The notes under the pieces are model-generated. The model was not told the origin of the DNA and ran no database searches. It saw only the letters and a list, made by a program, of their open reading frames with translations. A DNA stretch of 64,000 nucleotides, from contig NZ_NBTM02000001.1 of assembly GCF_002083135.2 (NCBI RefSeq), forward strand, positions 682,001-746,000. The letters run 5' to 3'. The translations under genes were made by a program, and so were the position numbers. The first letter of the stretch is position 1. Every line of letters begins with the position of its first letter. This DNA is from Aerococcus viridans. Its GTDB lineage: Bacteria > Bacillota > Bacilli > Lactobacillales > Aerococcaceae. Shown here piece after piece: positions 27,619 to 36,338 of this stretch.

Positions 27619-27647
27619 ATTTAACCACATAAAAGTCGTAATTGCAA
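27619..27647 (-). promoter_or_regulatory. rplK promoter
   Basis: On the minus strand TTGCAA (27642-27647), a 17-base spacer and TTAAAT (27619-27624). Confidence 0.6.
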
Positions 27648-27739
27648 GCCTTTTTTGAAAAATTGCTATATAATCTTTAAGTTTATTTTTGTAAACATAT
27701 TGTAAAGGTTTACATTGCCTAGTTTACAATATTTATTAA

Positions 27740-27768
27740 GTGACAAGACCAACAAAATATGGTAAACT
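27740..27768 (+). promoter_or_regulatory. phoU promoter
   Basis: GTGACA (27740-27745), a 17-base spacer and TAAACT (27763-27768), 41 bases before the phoU start codon. Confidence 0.6.
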
Positions 27769-27809
27769 GTATCCTTAATAGAGGAAAAGTACATTGCAAA
27801 GGAGTGATA

Positions 27810-28481
27810 ATGATGGAACGTCCAGTAAGAAAATTTTACGATGACCAACTAAAGACTTTGGAGGGTATGCACGCAAAACTCGGATTTGGTACGGCGGCTA
27901 TGTTAGAACGAGCTTTCCAAGCATTAAAAACCAATGACCACAGTGGCGCACAAACTGTCATTGAGAGCGATGCTGAGATTAACAAGCTAGAGAAAGAAAT
28001 CGAATTTTATGTAATGCGTATAATCGCTCGTCAACAACCAATCGGTACAGACCTACGTATGATTCTGTCAGTATTTGCTTCAAGTTCTGACCTAGAGCGC
28101 GTAGCCGACCACGCAGTATCCGTAGCGAAAGGTATTTTACGTGTTGAAAACTTAGCACCATTTGATTCAGTTATGGATGATGTTTTTGCCGTAGGTGAGT
28201 TAGCGAAAAACATGCTTGGACAAGCAATTGATGCCTTTAGCCAACATAACGTCGAACGCGCTAAAGAAATCGCTGCTATGGATGACGAAGTAGACAGTGC
28301 TTTTAGAGAACTTGTCGATCAAATTTTAGTGATCATGCAGAATCAACCCGAAACTGTTCAAACAGGTTCAGCGATTAATGCCATTTTACATGATATCGAA
28401 CGTATCGGTGATTATGCGACAAACCTATGCGAACGCGTTATTTATACAGAAGATGCAGACATCGTGAACTTAAACGATTAA
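27810..28481 (+). CDS. phoU: PhoU-family phosphate regulator
   Basis: 223-residue all-helical protein made of two PhoU repeats, each with the metal-binding motif: DLRMILSVFASSSDLERVADHA in the first and NAILHDIERIGDYATNL in the second. PhoU proteins modulate Pst phosphate transport and PhoR signalling. Start ATG 27810 follows AAGGAG; ATG 27813 is an alternative. The gene is alone: no pstSCAB is nearby. It is the only plus-strand gene interrupting the nusG-rplK junction, so it was inserted into a conserved block. Confidence 0.92.
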   Translation: MMERPVRKFYDDQLKTLEGMHAKLGFGTAAMLERAFQALKTNDHSGAQTVIESDAEINKLEKEIEFYVMRIIARQQPIGTDLRMILSVFASSSDLERVADHAVSVAKGILRVENLAPFDSVMDDVFAVGELAKNMLGQAIDAFSQHNVERAKEIAAMDDEVDSAFRELVDQILVIMQNQPETVQTGSAINAILHDIERIGDYATNLCERVIYTEDADIVNLND

Positions 28482-28501
28482 AATCTACATAATATAAATA
28501 G

Positions 28502-28538
28502 AAAAAATCAGTTGCCCATAAAAGCAACTGATTTTTTG
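28502..28538 (+). terminator. terminator after phoU
   Basis: AAAATCAGTTGC pairs with GCAACTGATTTT, followed by TTTT; symmetric, so it may act in both directions. Confidence 0.88.
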
Positions 28539-28734
28539 TGCATCTACGGTTTCTCATTCGCCTCTTCTCTAACGCTTTACGTTTTAATGGTAGTTTTTGT
28601 TCACTATACACATTCCCCTTTATGCATGCGGTAATTTCCGGTTATATATTGTACGATATTTTAAATTACATGTATCTTTACCGCTGGAAGGATAAAAAAT
28701 AAACAATTAGAAAATGAATATTGATTAATAGAGA

Positions 28735-28784
28735 AAAATAGCGGGTAAGGATTTTGTTTAAGAATCTTTACCCGCTATTTATTC
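28735..28784 (-). terminator. terminator after nusG
   Basis: AATAGCGGGTAA pairs with TTACCCGCTATT, with an inner extension, and a T-run follows on the minus strand. Confidence 0.85.
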
Positions 28785-28835
28785 ATTTAACTATGGTTTA
28801 TTTTACCTCAACTATGATTTGAAAAATATCGCAAA

Positions 28836-29390
28836 TTAGAATTTATCTACTTGGTCGTAGTCTACTTCTGCTAATGTTTCACGTCCAAACATTTCAACAG
28901 TCAGTTTCAATTTGCCATGTTCTGCATCAATCTCTTGTACGCGACCTTCCATACCATCAAAGGCACCGTCGATAACCTTAACCACTTCATCGATATCGAA
29001 TGAGATATCACGGTTACGGCCACCTTCACCAAGGCTTGATAAGATATTACGTACTTCATCAGGCAATAATGGTGTCGGTTTTGAACCTTGCCCGTGAGAA
29101 CCTAAGAACCCTGTAACACCTGGTGTATTACGTACAACGAACCAGGCTTCATCTGACATGATCATCTCAACTAATACATAACCTGGAAAGTTTTTAATCT
29201 TAACAATCTTCTCTTTACCTGATTTCGTTTTCTCTACATGCTCTTCTTCAGGCACGATTACACGGTAAATGTAATCTTCCATATCCATTGAAGTAATACG
29301 CATTTCCAAGTTTTGTTTCACTTTATTTTCATAGCCAGCGTATGTATGGATTACATACCACTCTTTACCAATTTCGATTTCTTCTACCAT
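28836..29390 (-). CDS. nusG: transcription termination/antitermination factor NusG
   Basis: 184-residue transcription elongation factor that binds RNA polymerase and couples it to Rho or ribosomes. The NGN domain begins EWYVIHTYAGYENKVKQNLE and contains NFPGYVLVEM and VRNTPGVTGFLG; the C-terminal KOW domain is GAFDGMEGRVQEID. ATG 29390 is chosen: AAGGAG lies seven bases upstream, and the residues before it are not conserved. It follows secE with a gap of about 145 bases. Confidence 0.97.
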   Translation of the reverse strand: MVEEIEIGKEWYVIHTYAGYENKVKQNLEMRITSMDMEDYIYRVIVPEEEHVEKTKSGKEKIVKIKNFPGYVLVEMIMSDEAWFVVRNTPGVTGFLGSHGQGSKPTPLLPDEVRNILSSLGEGGRNRDISFDIDEVVKVIDGAFDGMEGRVQEIDAEHGKLKLTVEMFGRETLAEVDYDQVDKF

Positions 29391-29534
29391 CGATATGCTC
29401 CTTCTTTCAATACATTCAACATCGATCAACTTCAAGGCAAATTAAAAAACCTTCCCCACATGAAAGGTTTTCTCTTCGCTTTATTCGTGCCCATTATAAC
29501 ACACCGCCCATGCGCGCGCCATAACAAGTTACAA

Positions 29535-29708
29535 TTATAAGTTAATAAACCATGAAAAAGCCCATTGTGCTAAGGTATCAATAATCCCTAGGAAAATGGC
29601 AACCATGATAATAGTTGATAATACGATACCAGTGTAGCGCACCAACTCACCACCACTCGGCCATATTGTCAATCGCATTTCATGCCATACATCTTTTAAA
29701 AATTGCAT
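29535..29708 (-). CDS. secE: preprotein translocase subunit SecE
   Basis: 57-residue single-span membrane protein, too short for routine ORF listing. The minus strand translates as MQFLKDVWHEMRLTIWPSGG followed by one hydrophobic helix (IVLSTIIMVAIFLGIIDTL). The amphipathic helix with the W-P motif before the membrane span is diagnostic of SecE. It stabilises SecY in the Sec translocon. It sits between rpmG and nusG as in other Firmicutes. Confidence 0.95.
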   Translation of the reverse strand: MQFLKDVWHEMRLTIWPSGGELVRYTGIVLSTIIMVAIFLGIIDTLAQWAFSWFINL

Positions 29709-29748
29709 CTACTTCCCTCGCCCTCTACCATCTATTAGTCAATACCGA

Positions 29749-29901
29749 CTATTTGGTTTCCTTATGTATTGTATGTTGATTACAGTGTCTACAGAATTTC
29801 TTCACTTCTAAACGCTCAGTACGGTTATTGGCATTACTATTTGTCGTGTAATTTCTTGAGCCACATACTGAACAAGCAAGTGATACTTTTTTCGTTGCCA
29901 T
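29749..29901 (-). CDS. rpmG: 50S ribosomal protein L33
   Basis: 50 residues, found by translating the minus strand: it begins [20 protein letters not shown] and ends with [14 protein letters not shown]. Both CxxC pairs are present, so this is the zinc-binding (C+) form of L33. The start ATG 29901 has AAGGAG upstream. It precedes secE by 40 bases in the conserved rpmG-secE-nusG order. Confidence 0.96.
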   Translation of the reverse strand: MATKKVSLACSVCGSRNYTTNSNANNRTERLEVKKFCRHCNQHTIHKETK

Positions 29902-30002
29902 AATTCACAATCTCCTTGATTTCTGATTCATTGTACATGGTACTTACTCCGATGGTCAATGTCAATTTATTTTTCCTGCACCCCTAATTATACCACAAAC
30001 AG

Positions 30003-30034
30003 CAAAAGGAGTTGCACTATCATAAGGCAACTCC
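30003..30034 (-). terminator. probable terminator after the GntP-type gene
   Basis: On the minus strand GGAGTTGC pairs with GCAACTCC, followed by TTTTGCT. Confidence 0.55.
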
Positions 30035-30051
30035 CTCAAAAATTTATTTTA

Positions 30052-31383
30052 TTAATATAAAAAGGCTGAAGCAATAAGTACCGCAATCAAAGCCAACAAG
30101 TGCGCCACGTTTGTAATAATGAACTGGTGTATAAAGCCATGTTTAATGGATAATCCAGTCAGATTATTAAAGGTAATCACGACCCCAGAGTGTGGCATCG
30201 CCGTTAATGTTGCCGCCGCAATCACTGTAATTCGGTGGACCAACTCTGGATTAATCCCCATAGCAATATAATCTGGCGCTAGGGTATTCATCACAATCCC
30301 AATCGCCCCAGAAGCAGAACCGGTAATCCCACTTAGTAAGGCAGAGGATGCAGCCAATCCAATCACTGGACTACCGGGAATAGAGGTAATCGCTTGTTGG
30401 ATGACCGCAAAGCCAGGTGCCAAGGTTAATACTGAACCAAAGGCTACAGAAGATGAAGTTGAGAAGGCTGGCATAACTGCCCCTGTCGCCCCCGCATTCA
30501 AGGTCATATTCTGTGATGGAATGTAGCTGTGGTATAGAATAGCTGATAAGACAATCGCTGCAGCTAAAGCCACTAAAATAATGTTTGCCACACTAGAAAA
30601 AATCAAGATAATGGCAATCAAGGTAACAATCGGCACTAATGAAAGCCAAATAGATGGCAATTTCGATTCATCTACATCACCAGCTACCCCTTTAAGATCT
30701 ACCTTACCTTCTAAATAGGTATCAAAATGTTCGCCGTTCTTCACAGACCGGTCCAAGCACCATTTCATATACAGCAAGCCAAAAGCTAAAAGAACTGCAG
30801 ACCCGATTAACCCTAGAATAGGTGCCGCCGTTAACGATGTCCCCAAAGCTGTAGTTGGAATTGCATTTTGAACCGAAGGATTTCCTGGCAAACTAGACAT
30901 AGTAAAGGTCCCAGCACCTAAAAATAAAGGAATAGGGAACAATTCCCAGTTGATATCCATTTGTTTGAAGATTCGCTTGGCTAACGGTACTAGCGCAAAC
31001 ATAACCACAAATAAAGAAATCCCACCATAAGTTAACAATGCTGCAATAGCCATAATCGCTACCATAATCGTGTATTTAGATCCCATCCCCACCTTACTCA
31101 AGATGAAGTTGGCAATAGACACTGTCGCATTACTCTTTTCCATATATTGTGCCAAAATAGCACCCAATAAGAAAATCGCAAAGTTATTAATCAAGAAACC
31201 AGCCAAAGCTGTCATAAACGAATTCTCTTGACCAACCAAAGACCCAAAAATATCCATCTGGTTAGCGAGAATTACAACCAAAGCAGATAAAGGTGCCGCA
31301 ATAATAATATGCAACCCTTTAACAGAAAACCAAATAATCAGTAAAATACCGATAAACACACCAATAATACCCAAGATTTCCAT
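30052..31383 (-). CDS. GntP-family permease
   Basis: 443-residue polytopic membrane protein with about twelve hydrophobic stretches. The pattern resembles GntP-family gluconate/hydroxy-acid symporters: an N-terminal LGIIGVFIGILLIIW segment, a conserved half with NNFAIFLLGAILAQYMEKS and GGISLFVVMFALVPLAKRIF, and ASSALLSGITGSASGAIGIV in the second half. Substrate could be gluconate, hydroxybutyrate or another small organic acid; nothing adjacent helps. ATG 31383 follows AGGAG. It interrupts the sigH-rpmG junction of the conserved backbone and looks like a transferred accessory gene. Confidence 0.75.
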   Translation of the reverse strand: MEILGIIGVFIGILLIIWFSVKGLHIIIAAPLSALVVILANQMDIFGSLVGQENSFMTALAGFLINNFAIFLLGAILAQYMEKSNATVSIANFILSKVGMGSKYTIMVAIMAIAALLTYGGISLFVVMFALVPLAKRIFKQMDINWELFPIPLFLGAGTFTMSSLPGNPSVQNAIPTTALGTSLTAAPILGLIGSAVLLAFGLLYMKWCLDRSVKNGEHFDTYLEGKVDLKGVAGDVDESKLPSIWLSLVPIVTLIAIILIFSSVANIILVALAAAIVLSAILYHSYIPSQNMTLNAGATGAVMPAFSTSSSVAFGSVLTLAPGFAVIQQAITSIPGSPVIGLAASSALLSGITGSASGAIGIVMNTLAPDYIAMGINPELVHRITVIAAATLTAMPHSGVVITFNNLTGLSIKHGFIHQFIITNVAHLLALIAVLIASAFLY

Positions 31384-31555
31384 ACACAATCTCCTAAAAT
31401 GTATTTACAAGCGTCCTTGCAAACCGCCCATATAAATGAAAAACTGGCAAAACTCTCAAAAACTCACCAACTTCCAAAAATATCATAAACTACTTCGCTC
31501 ACTTTTCCACTATTTAAATGTAAGCTACCCCATAAAAATTAATCCATAGATAAAC

Positions 31556-31592
31556 AAAGAAAAAACCATGCACAGTTTCAACCCATGCATGG
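31556..31592 (-). terminator. terminator after the sigma factor gene
   Basis: On the minus strand CCATGCA and TGCATGG pair around a loop, followed by TTTTTTC. Confidence 0.75.
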
Positions 31593-31604
31593 CACAATTT
31601 TATT

Positions 31605-32231
31605 TCAATCCTTATCATCAAAATAATCAGATAGTATTCGGCGATACTTTCGTTTACATTTAGCGATTAACGAATGGACCTGTTTTCTGGTAAAACCCGT
31701 GAGTTTTTCCATCTCTTCGTAAGAAAAACCTTGTTTGAAATAACTATATGCCGTTCTTTCCATATCAGACAAACTTTTTTCATATCTATTAATTGTCTCA
31801 TTGAAGAGATATACATATTCAGGTGGAAACTCTTTGGTTCTCAAGCGGTTTTCTATATTGTTTTCTTCACCTTCACTTGCAAATAAATCTAGCGAACGTT
31901 CCACTTTCAAATTAGCAATCCGTTTATCCGTCATGTGCATACGGCGAATATCGAGCAACCTATTTTTGAATACATTAGCAAAGTAAGTTGTAAAGGCTGC
32001 CTTACTATTGCTACGGTATGTTTGAATAGCTTGTACCAGACTAATTCTAGCTTCTTGATAGTAATCATCATTTTCCAAAATATATTTAGGGACGCGCCAA
32101 CGGTTAGCGTATAAGGTAGGTAAAACTGCTTGGTATAATTCATCGAATATTTCTTCAGTAAGTTCATCTTTACCTTGCAACACTAAATCCAATACCTGTG
32201 ACTGGTCTTTACTTTGTTTATGTTTTGCCAT
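31605..32231 (-). CDS. sigH: sigma-70 family factor, SigH/ComX-like
   Basis: 208-residue alternative sigma factor. Region 2 is visible around DYYQEARISLVQAIQTYRSN and FTTYFANVFKNRLLDIRR; region 4 is ETINRYEKSLSDMERTAYSYFK followed by a helix-turn-helix with SYEEMEKLTGFTRKQVHSLI. The position between yacP and rpmG is that of sigH in Bacillus. In Lactobacillales the ortholog often acts as a competence sigma factor (ComX/SigH). The prepilin peptidase elsewhere in the window fits a competence regulon, but no com operon is present to confirm it. Confidence 0.82.
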   Translation of the reverse strand: MAKHKQSKDQSQVLDLVLQGKDELTEEIFDELYQAVLPTLYANRWRVPKYILENDDYYQEARISLVQAIQTYRSNSKAAFTTYFANVFKNRLLDIRRMHMTDKRIANLKVERSLDLFASEGEENNIENRLRTKEFPPEYVYLFNETINRYEKSLSDMERTAYSYFKQGFSYEEMEKLTGFTRKQVHSLIAKCKRKYRRILSDYFDDKD

Positions 32232-32295
32232 AGATTATCCTTTCAAGATAGATCATCCAAGCTCAATCCAAAAGACCAAACACATCAAAATCCTA

Positions 32296-32835
32296 CTATT
32301 CACCTTTTTTATCAATTAAATCTCTATAAAAGTCATTTAATTTATCTAGCTGATGGACTGACCATGGTATGGATCTTTGATATTTGTTGTATTCATAATC
32401 ATTACCACCATGTGCAATTTCCACATTGGTTTTTTGTACATCTCTAAATAGTTCTTGTGCCGATTGTCTCAAGGCACCTTTTTGAAATACAATACGCTGT
32501 TCAGCTAGGTCACTAGTCGCCACAGTAACATTGTGTAGGGGACTCACTAAATCCACAATCATCTCTTCGATGTATGAATCAGCGGTCTGTCCTTCACTGG
32601 TAAAGACGACATGTAGGTTAAATTGATCATATGACTTAGAAATGCCAGGGACAAACATGGCATCGAAAATTACCCATGTTTCAATATCGTGATAACCTAC
32701 ATAATTGGACAGGATTTCCAATAGTAAATCTCTTGCTGCCTCAATTTCATCTCGATTCTTTAATTTTACAAGTAAGGGCCAAGACCCAATCATGTTATAG
32801 CCATCAACAATTAAGCGTTCTTTTCTTAAAGCCAT
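32296..32835 (-). CDS. yacP: NYN-domain ribonuclease, YacP/Rae1
   Basis: 179-residue PIN-like NYN nuclease. In B. subtilis, Rae1/YacP is a ribosome-associated endoribonuclease. The nuclease core is visible: RLIVDGYNMIGSWP at the N-terminus, IFDAMFVP, and VVFTSEGQTADSYIEEMI with the conserved acidic residues, then VTVATSDLAEQ. Start ATG 32835 has AAAGGAGGG in front. It lies between rlmB and sigH, as in Bacillus. Confidence 0.9.
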   Translation of the reverse strand: MALRKERLIVDGYNMIGSWPLLVKLKNRDEIEAARDLLLEILSNYVGYHDIETWVIFDAMFVPGISKSYDQFNLHVVFTSEGQTADSYIEEMIVDLVSPLHNVTVATSDLAEQRIVFQKGALRQSAQELFRDVQKTNVEIAHGGNDYEYNKYQRSIPWSVHQLDKLNDFYRDLIDKKGE

Positions 32836-32883
32836 GCTATACCCTCCTTTCTTCATCACGTTTTGCTCAAATCAACTCGTCAA

Positions 32884-33699
32884 TTAACCTTTACTCATTC
32901 GACTTTGGTAAATTTGGTACATTAATAAACCGGCCGCAACACTGGCATTTAAACTTTGCACATGCCCGCGCATTGGGATTGTAATCATACCGTCTAGATG
33001 TTTCTTCACACCTGGTGATACGCCTTTACCTTCATTACCAATCACAACAGCAATTGGGAGCGTTGCATCCATTTGCCACATTGATTGACCCTTCATATCG
33101 GTACCAAATACCCATACACCACGTTCTTTTAACAGATCAATGGTTTTAGAAATATTGGTTACACGTACAACTGGTACATGCTCAATCGCACCAGTTGAAG
33201 TTTTGGCAACAACTTGCGTTAATCCCACAGCGCGACGGTTTTGAATAATGACACCATGAACCCCTGAAGCATCAGCTGTTCTTAAAATAGAACCTAAGTT
33301 ATGTGGATCTTCAATACCATCTAGGACCATGATAATTGGGTCTTCATTCGCTTCTTCAGCTTTTTTGAAGATATCCTCTAGTTCAGCGTATTTGTATGCT
33401 GCAATAGCCATGACAACACCCTGGTGATTGCCGCCATCAGAAAGGGTATCTAATTTTTCCTTTGGTACATTAGATACCAAGATATTTCGCTTGTTGGCTG
33501 CTTTTAAAATAGCTTGGGCATTCTTCTCGTTTAAGCCAGTTTGTAAGAAGACTTTATTCACATCATGGTCGCTTTCTAATACTTCCATAGCGGCATGGAA
33601 ACCATAGACGAAATCAGGAGATTGATCCAGTTCTTCTTCGTTATTTGTACTGCGGGGTCTTCTATCTCTATTTTGTTGTCTTTGATTGTCTCTAGCCAT
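32884..33699 (-). CDS. rlmB: 23S rRNA 2'-O-methyltransferase RlmB
   Basis: 271-residue SpoU-family (SPOUT) methyltransferase acting on 23S rRNA G2251. The SpoU motifs are clear: LDGIEDPHNLGSILRTADASGVHGV, VVIGNEGKGVSPGVKKHLD and IPMRGHVQSLNASVAAGLLMY. The N-terminus is basic and Gln/Arg-rich (DNQRQQNRDRRPRS). The start ATG 33699 has GAGGAG upstream and overlaps mrnC by eight bases. The longer open frame has no ribosome-binding site. Confidence 0.94.
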   Translation of the reverse strand: MARDNQRQQNRDRRPRSTNNEEELDQSPDFVYGFHAAMEVLESDHDVNKVFLQTGLNEKNAQAILKAANKRNILVSNVPKEKLDTLSDGGNHQGVVMAIAAYKYAELEDIFKKAEEANEDPIIMVLDGIEDPHNLGSILRTADASGVHGVIIQNRRAVGLTQVVAKTSTGAIEHVPVVRVTNISKTIDLLKERGVWVFGTDMKGQSMWQMDATLPIAVVIGNEGKGVSPGVKKHLDGMITIPMRGHVQSLNASVAAGLLMYQIYQSRMSKG

Positions 33700-34129
33700 T
33701 TTCTTGCTCCTCTTTTTGTGCGTGTTGAATGTATTGAATACAGAAAGCTGCAATTTCCTTAAAACGGTTTTGATCATTTAAATAGGCAAAGCCCATCAAC
33801 GCTTCAAATCCGGTTGCAATTCTATAGGTATGAATATCTGCGTTTTTAGCGCTTGAGTGACTTTTAGCGTTACGCCCTCTTTTAAAGATCGTCATTTCAT
33901 CTTCAGTAAGGAACCCTTCCTCAGCTTGCATCGCTTCAATTAATAGTGCTTGTCCTTTTGCAGACACAAATTCAGTCGCTGCTTTGTGTAAATCTTTGGG
34001 CTTCGTTAGACCGCTTTGAACCAAATGGTCGCGGACCACTACTTCCCAAGAAGCATCGCCTAAATAAGCTAAGGTTAGGCCACTTAGTTGTTTTATTTCA
34101 TTTTTTGTTAAAGACTTATTCTCTGACAT
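33692..34129 (-). CDS. mrnC: Mini-ribonuclease III
   Basis: 145-residue RNase III-like nuclease without a double-stranded RNA-binding domain. The catalytic helix is LTLAYLGDASWEVVVRDHL, and NAKSHSSAKNADIHTY is the family's second conserved block. It matures the 3' end of 23S rRNA in Bacillus. It overlaps rlmB by eight bases and follows cysS by 46 bases, the canonical cysS-mrnC-rlmB order. Confidence 0.95.
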   Translation of the reverse strand: MSENKSLTKNEIKQLSGLTLAYLGDASWEVVVRDHLVQSGLTKPKDLHKAATEFVSAKGQALLIEAMQAEEGFLTEDEMTIFKRGRNAKSHSSAKNADIHTYRIATGFEALMGFAYLNDQNRFKEIAAFCIQYIQHAQKEEQENG

Positions 34130-34175
34130 TTAGTCGACTCGTTTCTGTATTGATTTTCATTATTATAGACCACAA

Positions 34176-35597
34176 CTAGGCTTGCGCACGTTTCCAACGC
34201 GTACCTCGGGCAGTATCATCAAGGATAATGCCTTCAGCTTTTAATTGGTCACGAATCTCATCCGCACGCGCAAAGTTTTTATCTGCACGGGCTTGGTTAC
34301 GTTCATCGATTAAGGCTTGAATATCATCCGCCAACAACTCTTTCTCGTCCGATAAAGTCACACCAAAGACGATTAATAGTGCTGTGAAAGCCTCTTTGAA
34401 AGCTTCAAGAACTGGTACAGATACTTCTTTTTGATTTGTATACACATTCATATCACGCATCAAACGGTACACAACAGTTAAACCATTTGGCGTATTGACG
34501 TCATCATCCATAGCTTCCATGAATTCATTCTCTAAAGCTTTGATTTTTGCCAATACTTCCGCATCGTTATCTAAACTCTCTTTAGCATCTTCAAAACGGT
34601 AATTTAAGTTCGCATAAGCAGTTTTCAAGTTGTTTAAGTTGTTGGTTGCATCTTGAATATTTTCTTCATTGAATCTTAAAGGCGACCGGTAATGTGCTGA
34701 AGCTAAGAAGAAGCGAACCACTTGTGGATCGACTTGTTGGATTAAGTCATGCGCTAAGACAAAGTTGCCTAAAGATTTAGACATTTTTTCATCGTCATCA
34801 CCCATTGTTACAAAACCATTATGCATCCAGTAATTGGCAAAGGTATGACCTGTATGCGCTTCGGATTGAGCAATCTCATTCTCATGGTGAGGGAAAGTTA
34901 AGTCATGACCACCTGCATGGATATCTAAAGTATCGCCTAACAGTTTCGTTGCCATCACAGAACATTCAATATGCCAACCAGGGCGACCTTCACCCCAAGG
35001 AGAAGTCCAAGAAATTTCACCAGGTTTAGCTGACTTCCATAAGGCAAAGTCTACAACATCTTCTTTCTTCGATTGGCTGTCTGCCTCTAAACGTTCAGAT
35101 GCCCCCGCCCGTAAATCATCAATATTTTGATCAGATAACTGACCGTATTTCTCAAATTTACGCGTTCTATAGTACACATCACCGTCCACTACATATGCAA
35201 AGTCTTTATCAACTAAATCAGCCACAAACTGAATGATATCATCCATATTCTCCACAACACGTGGATTTTTAGTAGCACGTTTAACATTTAAAGCATCGGT
35301 ATCTTCATAGAATGCTTCAATATACTTATCCGCAATTTGTTCAGGCGTTAACCCTTCTTCACTAGCGCGGTTAATAATCTTGTCATCCACATCCGTAAAG
35401 TTAGAGACATATTTCACATCGAAACCGCGGTATTCAAAGTAACGACGTACTGTATCAAAAGCAACCGTAGACCGGGCATTCCCAATATGAATGTAGTTAT
35501 AAACAGTAGGACCACATACATACATTGAAATACTTCCTGGCACTAGTGGTTTAAACTCTTCCTTCTGATTGGTTAATGTATTATAAATTTTTAACAT
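34176..35597 (-). CDS. cysS: cysteinyl-tRNA synthetase
   Basis: 473-residue class I synthetase. The HIGH-like motif is [16 protein letters not shown] is [16 protein letters not shown], and the catalytic zinc ligands are Cys in VCGPTVY, Cys in WHIECSVM and the [15 protein letters not shown] block. The C-terminal anticodon-binding part ends in [11 protein letters not shown]. The start ATG 35597 has an AGGAAGGG region upstream. The leader has no recognisable T-box (no T-box-like GGTGG element) but has alternative hairpins (see 35650-35704). Confidence 0.97.
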   Translation of the reverse strand: MLKIYNTLTNQKEEFKPLVPGSISMYVCGPTVYNYIHIGNARSTVAFDTVRRYFEYRGFDVKYVSNFTDVDDKIINRASEEGLTPEQIADKYIEAFYEDTDALNVKRATKNPRVVENMDDIIQFVADLVDKDFAYVVDGDVYYRTRKFEKYGQLSDQNIDDLRAGASERLEADSQSKKEDVVDFALWKSAKPGEISWTSPWGEGRPGWHIECSVMATKLLGDTLDIHAGGHDLTFPHHENEIAQSEAHTGHTFANYWMHNGFVTMGDDDEKMSKSLGNFVLAHDLIQQVDPQVVRFFLASAHYRSPLRFNEENIQDATNNLNNLKTAYANLNYRFEDAKESLDNDAEVLAKIKALENEFMEAMDDDVNTPNGLTVVYRLMRDMNVYTNQKEVSVPVLEAFKEAFTALLIVFGVTLSDEKELLADDIQALIDERNQARADKNFARADEIRDQLKAEGIILDDTARGTRWKRAQA

Positions 35598-35649
35598 AAA
35601 TTTGCCCTTCCTATGTCCGATAATTTGTTCAGCGATGAAGCAAACGGTC

Positions 35650-35740
35650 TATTCGAGGCGATACGAATAAGTCGTTTGCATGCAAGTAACGAGTTGTTTC
35701 GTATAGGCTCATTATAGAAGCATTTTGCAAAAAAATACAA
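35650..35740 (-). promoter_or_regulatory. cysS promoter and structured 5' leader
   Basis: On the minus strand TATAAT (35711-35716) follows TTGTAT (35735-35740) at 18 bases. Transcription would start near ATACGAA (35698-35704), which is complementary to TTCGTAT (35661-35667); inside this stem TCGTT and AACGA form a second helix around a self-complementary TTGCATGCAA. A competing hairpin, TTATTCG with CGAATAG at 35650-35669, uses the same bases, so the two are mutually exclusive. Confidence 0.55.
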
Positions 35741-35749
35741 GCTGCCATT

Positions 35750-36250
35750 TTTTGAATTATGGCATTTTAATGAGAGAAAACAACACCCTTCAATCCTTAT
35801 CATTCTAACATATTTGACAGTATTGTAGAAATGAATGAAATATTTAAATAACTTATATAAGATATTAATGTTGAAAAATAGTTACTAGCTTTTCAAAATC
35901 GTTCATTTTATATAATATAAGTTAATATATTTAAAAAACACCCATTTTTATCTCATTGTAATTTAATAATCGAAATTCAAAACGTTGATCTAACGGTCTT
36001 TTCAATTTTTTGTCTTTTTAAAAATGCATAAAAATCACGATTTATAATATTTTCAGACCTTCAAAGGGAGCAAAATTAGCGTATTAATGCATAGTTTTCT
36101 TGCATATAAGGGCCATTTTAGGGCATTAAAAAAAGAATTAATACAATATTTGTTTTTATTATTATACCTTATTATATCACCGGACTCACTTAAATAAGAT
36201 TTATCAACTAACATAGGATACTCAAGCACCTGGTCTCAGCAATTTACAAC
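35750..36250. other. AT-rich intergenic region without genes
   Basis: About 500 bases between the cysS promoter and the metQ terminator. It is very AT-rich with many short T and A runs. I see no ORF with a ribosome-binding site, no RNA gene and no repeat with flanking copies. Confidence 0.6.
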
Positions 36251-36253
36251 TAA

Positions 36254-36287
36254 AAAACGCCTCCCAATAATACTAGGAGACGTTCTT
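36254..36287 (-). terminator. terminator after the MetQ-like gene
   Basis: On the minus strand AACGTCTCC pairs with GGGAGGCGTT (one mismatch), followed by TTTTAG. Confidence 0.78.
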
Positions 36288-36338
36288 TAATTGAGTTTTA
36301 TTGATTCACTTTAAACCTGGTAGTTTAAAGCCACTAGA

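Larger units (their letters stand above)
28482..28835. other. convergent intergenic region between phoU and nusG
   Basis: The 350 bases contain two terminators (28502-28538 and 28735-28784) and no convincing gene. The stretch 28543-28700 has one short open frame on the plus strand but no ribosome-binding site. Confidence 0.7.

Noticed and set aside
35598-35830. T-box before cysS
   Set aside because: No T-box bulge sequence or terminator/antiterminator pair was visible; only short hairpins are present.
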